Source: JADJOY01 sp046331705 [NCBI: bacterium] (GTDB lineage Bacteria > JADJOY01). From it: a stretch of DNA of 39,668 nt. The position numbers and the translations under genes were made by a program. Each line of letters starts with the position of its first letter. Position 1 is the first letter of the stretch. Of the stretch, positions 35,815 through 39,668 are shown piece by piece. The notes under the pieces were generated by a model. It searched no databases and was not told where the DNA came from. It saw only the letters and a list, made by a program, of their open reading frames with translations. The DNA is taken from contig JAXLQJ010000066.1 of assembly GCA_046331705.1 (NCBI GenBank), forward strand, positions 1 through 39,668, given 5' to 3'.

Positions 35815-36006
35815 CCCCTCGCGGCGGCTCGCGCGCCGCCGCGCCTTCCCGCGTGCCTCTCGGCCGGTGGGATCCTCCATCCTTCGGCGGGCCGCGCGCC
35901 CGGTCGCGGGCTTCGGCCCTCGGCTGCGTTTGCCGTTCGGCGTCGCGACGCGCTAGGTGAAGCACGCGTCTCGCGGCACGCCCCGCGCGCGCCGCGGGAT
36001 TCCTCC

Positions 36007-36840
36007 ATGACCGATCTCTTCACCGGAACGTGGGCGCTCGTCACGGGCGCGTCGTCGGGGCTCGGCGTCGAGTTCGCGCGCCAGCTCGCGGCGCGCCGCA
36101 CGAATCTGGTGCTCACGGCGCGGTCGCACGCCGAGCTCGAGCGGCTCGCTGCAGAGCTTGCCGGGCGACACGGCATCTCGACGCACGTGGTCGTGGAAGA
36201 CCTGGGAGTCGTGGGCGGAGCCGCGCGGCTCGCGGCGGCGGTGGACGCGCTCGGCATCCCGATCGAGCACCTCGTGAACAACGCCGGCTTCGGAGCGATG
36301 ACCCGCTTCACGCGCAGCTCGCTCGAGCGCCAGACCGAGATGGTGCGTCTCAACTGCGAGACCGTGTTGGTGCTGACCTGGCATTTCCTGCCCAAGATGG
36401 TCGAGCGCGGCCACGGCGGCGTGATCCAGGTTTCGTCCACGGCCGGGCATCAGCCGGCCCCCTTCTTCACCACCTACGGCGCCACCAAGGCGTTCGTGTT
36501 GAGCTTCGCCTCTGCGCTCGCCGGTGAGCTGCGCGGCAGCGGAGTGCGCATGCTGGCGTTCTGCCCCGGCCCGGTGCAGACGGGCTTCCAGAAGGCCGCC
36601 GGACTGCCCGTGCCGGATCTCAATCGCGGTGGCTTGCGGGCGCGCGTGTCGCTGCTGAACGCGGCGGAGGCGGTGCGGCGTGGGCTCGTCGCCTACGAGC
36701 GCGGACGAGACGTGTGCGTTCCCGGCGTGGTGAATCGGGTGATGACCCTGGCCGCGAAGCACGCCCCGCGGGCGTGGATCGTGGATGCTGCGGCGCGCTC
36801 GCTCTCGCGCGGCGGCGACGCGCGGAGGCCGAGCCGATGA
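36007..36840 (+). CDS. Short-chain dehydrogenase/reductase (DltE/HSD-like SDR)
   Basis: A 277-residue NADP-type SDR. It begins TWALVTGASSGLGVEFARQL (TGxxxGxG), has TARSHAEL after strand 2 (basic residue favouring NADP), VNNAGFGAM near 95, VSSTAGHQ with the catalytic Ser, and YGATKAFVLSFASALA with the Tyr and Lys. FCPGPVQTGF follows, as in SDRs that act on ketones or lipids. Its stop overlaps the start of the aminotransferase as ATGA, so the two are translationally coupled and probably act in one pathway. The start is the only ATG that fits the fold. Substrate unknown. Confidence 0.9.
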   Translation: MTDLFTGTWALVTGASSGLGVEFARQLAARRTNLVLTARSHAELERLAAELAGRHGISTHVVVEDLGVVGGAARLAAAVDALGIPIEHLVNNAGFGAMTRFTRSSLERQTEMVRLNCETVLVLTWHFLPKMVERGHGGVIQVSSTAGHQPAPFFTTYGATKAFVLSFASALAGELRGSGVRMLAFCPGPVQTGFQKAAGLPVPDLNRGGLRARVSLLNAAEAVRRGLVAYERGRDVCVPGVVNRVMTLAAKHAPRAWIVDAAARSLSRGGDARRPSR

Positions 36841-38066
36841 ACGCTGTGGAGACGATCGCCACGGGCTTCGCGTCCAACTGGGGTCTCGAACCGGGGCTCA
36901 CCTTCCTCAACCACGGCTCGTTCGGCGCTTGCCCCAAGGCGGTGCTCGCGGTGCAGGCCGAGTTTCGTGCGCGGCTCGAGCGCGATCCGGCGCGCTTCAT
37001 GGCCCGCGACTTCGAGGATCTCGTCGACGAGGCGCGCGCCGTGCTGGCGGCGTTTCTGGGCGCCGACGAGGAGGACCTCGCCTTCCTGCACAACGCCACC
37101 ACCGCCGTGAGCACGGTGTTGCGCTCGATCTCGTGGCACGCGGGCGACGAGATCCTCATCACGGACAACGCCTACAACGCGTGCGCGAACGCGGCGCGGG
37201 AGATCGCGGGTACCGCTGGCGCGCACGTGGCGGTGGCTTCGATCCCGTTCCCGGGAACCACCGCCGACGCGGTGATGGACGCGGTGCTGAGCCGGGTGAC
37301 GCCGCGCACGCGCCTCGCGCTCCTCGATCACATCACCAGCCCCACGGCGCTGGTGTTGCCGATCGAGCGGCTGATCCGCGAGCTCGCGGCGCGCGGTGTC
37401 GACACGTTCGTCGACGGCGCGCACGCGCCGGGGCAGGTGCCGCTCGACCTCGGCACGCTCGGTGCCGCGTACTACACGGGCAACTGCCACAAATGGCTGT
37501 GCGCGCCCAAGGGCGCGGGCTTCCTGTGGGTGGAGCGCAGCCGCCAAGCGACCCTCCGACCGCTGGTGGTGAGTCACGGCGCCAACTCGCCGCGCACCGA
37601 TCGCAGTCGGTTCCGGCTCGAGTTCGACTGGCTCGGCACCGACGATCCCACGGCGTTTCTGGCGGTCCCCGCCGCGCTGAAGTTTCTGGGCTCGCTGGTC
37701 GCGGGCGGTTGGCCCGCGCTTCGTGCGCGCAATCACGCGTTGGTCGTCGAGGGTCGCCGGGTGCTCTGCGAGGCACTGGCCGTGGACTCGCCGTGCGACG
37801 AAGCCCTTCTGGGCTCGATGGCGTCGATCCCGCTTCCCGACGCGCGCGGGCCGCGCCAGCTGCATTCGTGGGGCTGGGACCCGTTGCAGGAGCGGCTGCG
37901 CGACGACGACCGGATCGACACGATCGTGAACAACTGGCCCGCGTGGCCCAAGCGCTTGCTGCGGCTCTCGGCGCAGCTCTACAACGAGCCCGCCGACTAC
38001 GCGCGGCTCGCGACGGCGTTGGTCGCCCAGCTTCGGCGCGAATCGGCCGACGCCCCCAGCTCGTGA
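36837..38066 (+). CDS. Aminotransferase class V (isopenicillin-N-epimerase/CefD-like) PLP enzyme
   Basis: A 409-residue PLP-dependent fold-type-I enzyme. It opens with TFLNHGSFGACPKAVLAVQ, the hallmark of the CefD-like/egtE-like subgroup, followed by FLHNATTAVSTVLRS, the LLDHITSPTALVLPIE strand, FVDGAHAPGQVPLDL with the PLP-contacting Asp/His, and GNCHKWLCAPKG with the Schiff-base Lys219. Such enzymes include epimerases, cysteine desulfurase-like lyases and EgtE; no ergothioneine genes are nearby, so the reaction is open. Start by ATGA overlap with the SDR. Length is usual. Confidence 0.9.
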   Translation: MNAVETIATGFASNWGLEPGLTFLNHGSFGACPKAVLAVQAEFRARLERDPARFMARDFEDLVDEARAVLAAFLGADEEDLAFLHNATTAVSTVLRSISWHAGDEILITDNAYNACANAAREIAGTAGAHVAVASIPFPGTTADAVMDAVLSRVTPRTRLALLDHITSPTALVLPIERLIRELAARGVDTFVDGAHAPGQVPLDLGTLGAAYYTGNCHKWLCAPKGAGFLWVERSRQATLRPLVVSHGANSPRTDRSRFRLEFDWLGTDDPTAFLAVPAALKFLGSLVAGGWPALRARNHALVVEGRRVLCEALAVDSPCDEALLGSMASIPLPDARGPRQLHSWGWDPLQERLRDDDRIDTIVNNWPAWPKRLLRLSAQLYNEPADYARLATALVAQLRRESADAPSS

Positions 38067-38142
38067 CCCCGTCGCGGCGAACCCGCCCGCAGCAGCGGCT
38101 CCAGCGCTGCGCTCCGTCGCATCCCCAGGCCGTTCTTCGCGA

Positions 38143-39042
38143 ATGACCGTGGCGGACGATTCCGCACCGCCGAGGGGCTTCGCGCCTGCCGGCGGCATCG
38201 TCCGCCAGCCACGCCGTCCCGCCGGTTGGGTGGCACCTGGACCGAGGCCCGCTGGCGCGGGCGACCGCCCCGACGGCTGGCCCGCCGCGGACGAAGACCT
38301 CTGCCATCTGTGCGGCGACTGGCGGATCTTCCAGAAGCTCCGTGGCCATCGCTTCAGCCTGGACGATCTCGTCACCGCGTGGTTCGCGCTCGAGCACGCG
38401 GGTGAGGGCGAGGTGCGAACGGCGCTGGATCTCGGTTGCGGGTCGGGCTCGGTGTTGCTCATGGTTGCGTGGGCGCGGCCGGCGGCGCGGGTGATCGGAG
38501 TCGAGGCGCAGGACGTGAGCGTGGGACTCGCACGCCGCTCGATCGCGTGGAACGGCTGTGCCGATCGCTGCGAGGTGCGCCACGGCGATCTGCGCGATCG
38601 AGCGCTCGTCGAACCGGCTGGCGCGGGGTTCGATCTCGTGACGGGTACGCCGCCTTACATCCCGCTCGGCGACGGCGTGGTGTCCGAACGCGTGCAGCGC
38701 GGCCCCGCGTGCTTCGAGGTGCGCGGCGGCGTCGAGGACTACGCATCGGCGGCAGCGCGCTGGCTCGCGCCCCGCGGTGTGTTCACGGTCTGTCACTCGG
38801 ACGCCGCGCGCACGCTGCGCGCCGCCGCCGCGACGAACCTCGTCGTTCGCGCCCGGCGACCGGTCGTTCCCCGTGACGGCCGCGACCCGCTCTTCTGGGT
38901 GTTCGCGATGGAGCACCGTGACGTCGCAGCGCTCGACGCGCCGCCAGGGCCGCCGCTCGTGGTCCGCGATCGCGCCGGCCAGTGGACCGACGACTTCCGC
39001 GCGCTGCGCCTGTCGATGGGCATGCCCTGCTCAGCGCGCTGA
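38143..39042 (+). CDS. SAM-dependent methyltransferase, TrmN6/YfiC-like
   Basis: A 299-residue class I methyltransferase. After a Pro/Gly-rich N-terminal 45 residues it has LRGHRFSLDDLVTAWFA (compare the FRFGTD-type opening of TrmN6), the SAM motif LDLGCGSGSVLLM near 93, an acidic end of strand 2 (GVEAQD), RHGDLRD, and GTPPYIPLG at 168-176 in place of NPPY, which suits N-methylation of a base. It therefore most resembles the family that modifies A37 of tRNA-Val, but the Thr in TPPY and the added N-terminus leave the target open. It starts 76 bases after the aminotransferase. Confidence 0.82.
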   Translation: MTVADDSAPPRGFAPAGGIVRQPRRPAGWVAPGPRPAGAGDRPDGWPAADEDLCHLCGDWRIFQKLRGHRFSLDDLVTAWFALEHAGEGEVRTALDLGCGSGSVLLMVAWARPAARVIGVEAQDVSVGLARRSIAWNGCADRCEVRHGDLRDRALVEPAGAGFDLVTGTPPYIPLGDGVVSERVQRGPACFEVRGGVEDYASAAARWLAPRGVFTVCHSDAARTLRAAAATNLVVRARRPVVPRDGRDPLFWVFAMEHRDVAALDAPPGPPLVVRDRAGQWTDDFRALRLSMGMPCSAR

Positions 39043-39487
39043 GCTGGGCCTCCGCGCGCTCGTGAGATCGAGCAATCGATCTCCGCTCGAGTGTCTCGCG
39101 GAGACGGGCCTCACTGCGTGGGTGTCGACAATCGCGGCGCCGCCAAGGTGAGCAACGACGACGAAAGTGGCTCCGCTGGAGCTCGCTGACTCGACTTCGT
39201 CAGCAATTCCAGCAGGGCGATCTCCGGAAATCGCGGCACCGTTCTTGCGCTTCACCGGATCGATTCCGGTTGCGCCATTGCGGCGCCGAGATGCGCTTGT
39301 CCCTGCACGGAAACGACCTCTCGCATCTCAGTTCTTGCGTTGGCGGTCGTTCATTCGCGGCCGAATCGCAGTGTCGAACGACGCTGCGAGCACCTGCGAA
39401 TCGAGCGTCGATCCGCGGCGTGGGACTTCGTGCTCGAACACGACGTGCCGAAAGCCCCGCGGTGGTCCTTGCGCAGGCGTTTCGCAT
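39043..39487. other. Region without recognised genes
   Basis: About 445 bases downstream of the methyltransferase. Codon-position bias falls off and no open frame here carries a recognisable domain. The only structure seen is the hairpin at 39064-39083. It may be intergenic or an eroded gene. Confidence 0.4.
39064..39083 (+). terminator. GNRA-loop hairpin after the methyltransferase gene
   Basis: Perfect 8-bp stem GAGATCGA / TCGATCTC closed by a GCAA tetraloop, 22 bases after the stop codon. No U tract follows, so it may act as a 3'-end stabiliser or Rho-type end rather than a classical terminator. Confidence 0.4.
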
Positions 39488-39667
39488 TCACGCGTGCCGT
39501 GCGACGCATCCGTGCAGAGTCTCTCGTCCCCGGGGTCGAGATCGCGTCGGCGTTGCCGTTCGTGAGCGTGGCGGTTTCGCGCTCGGCGGCACGACCGCGG
39601 GGTCGGACGCCGTGACGTAGACGTCGATGGCGATGGCGTCGGCCATCGCTTTCAGCCGGTTCTCGGA
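39488..39667 (-). CDS. Possible C-terminal fragment of an unknown protein, cut by the window edge
   Basis: An open frame enters from the right edge on the minus strand, reads SENRLKAMADAIAIDVYVTA and then a Pro/Arg/Ser-rich tail, and stops at 39488-39490. The first 20 residues look protein-like, the rest is low-complexity. No family recognised. It could be chance in GC-rich DNA. Confidence 0.25.
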   Translation of the reverse strand, partial: SENRLKAMADAIAIDVYVTASDPAVVPPSAKPPRSRTATPTRSRPRGRETLHGCVARHA

Positions 39668-39668
39668 C

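Overview
The window is about 39.7 kb of very GC-rich bacterial DNA, with strong G/C preference at third codon positions and long meaningless open frames on every strand. The gene content (acyl-CoA-binding protein, tandem acyl-CoA dehydrogenases, a PaaX-type regulator, DUF3604 and gamma-glutamyltransferase lipoproteins, CPXCG protein, frequent GTG starts) suggests a Myxococcota / former 'Deltaproteobacteria'-type organism. That placement is inference; no rRNA is present.

Layout. (1) 1-1313: the 3' part of a tyrosine integrase abuts and reads into the 3' end of ssrA (tmRNA, minus strand), so the window opens at the right edge of an integrated element that lies mostly to the left. (2) 1.6-4.3 kb: a short Hsp70-family protein, acyl-CoA-binding protein and a lipocalin lipoprotein. 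(3) 4.5-9.2 kb: a defence/stress island. It holds a 974-residue DUF4062-NACHT-FGE-fold protein (a STAND, NLR-like architecture), a higBA-type and a vapBC-type toxin-antitoxin pair, a cluster of perfect hairpins, and a 29-nt direct repeat either side of vapBC. (4) 9.2-12.3 kb: a minus-strand acyl-CoA dehydrogenase operon led by a small unknown protein and preceded by an AT-rich promoter/operator. (5) 12.4-16.6 kb: an SDR, an acyltransferase-3 membrane protein, a radical SAM protein and a GspE-like protein that lacks its ATPase half. (6) 16.8-24.6 kb: gamma-glutamyltransferase and DUF3604 lipoproteins (overlapping genes), a tandem glutaredoxin-fold protein, a PaaX-like regulator, a secreted SGNH hydrolase with a membrane tail, and glycine oxidase ThiO. 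(7) 24.7-33.8 kb: a PilZ membrane protein, then uvrA, a CPXCG protein, a PIG-L deacetylase, a lipase-like lipoprotein and a transglutaminase, all recognisable but broken by many 1-2 base indels. The clean frames on both sides and the homopolymer context point to a low-accuracy assembly patch from about 26.4 to 33.5 kb. (8) 33.8-39.0 kb: amidase (coupled to the transglutaminase), a small zinc-ribbon protein, an SDR-aminotransferase pair with overlapping ends, and a TrmN6-like methyltransferase. The last 600 bases hold little that can be recognised.

The most interesting locus is the DUF4062-NACHT-FGE gene. Its C-terminal tail lies where variable regions of diversity-generating retroelement targets sit, and it neighbours two toxin-antitoxin modules whose predicted promoters place the start codon at or within a few bases of the transcription start.
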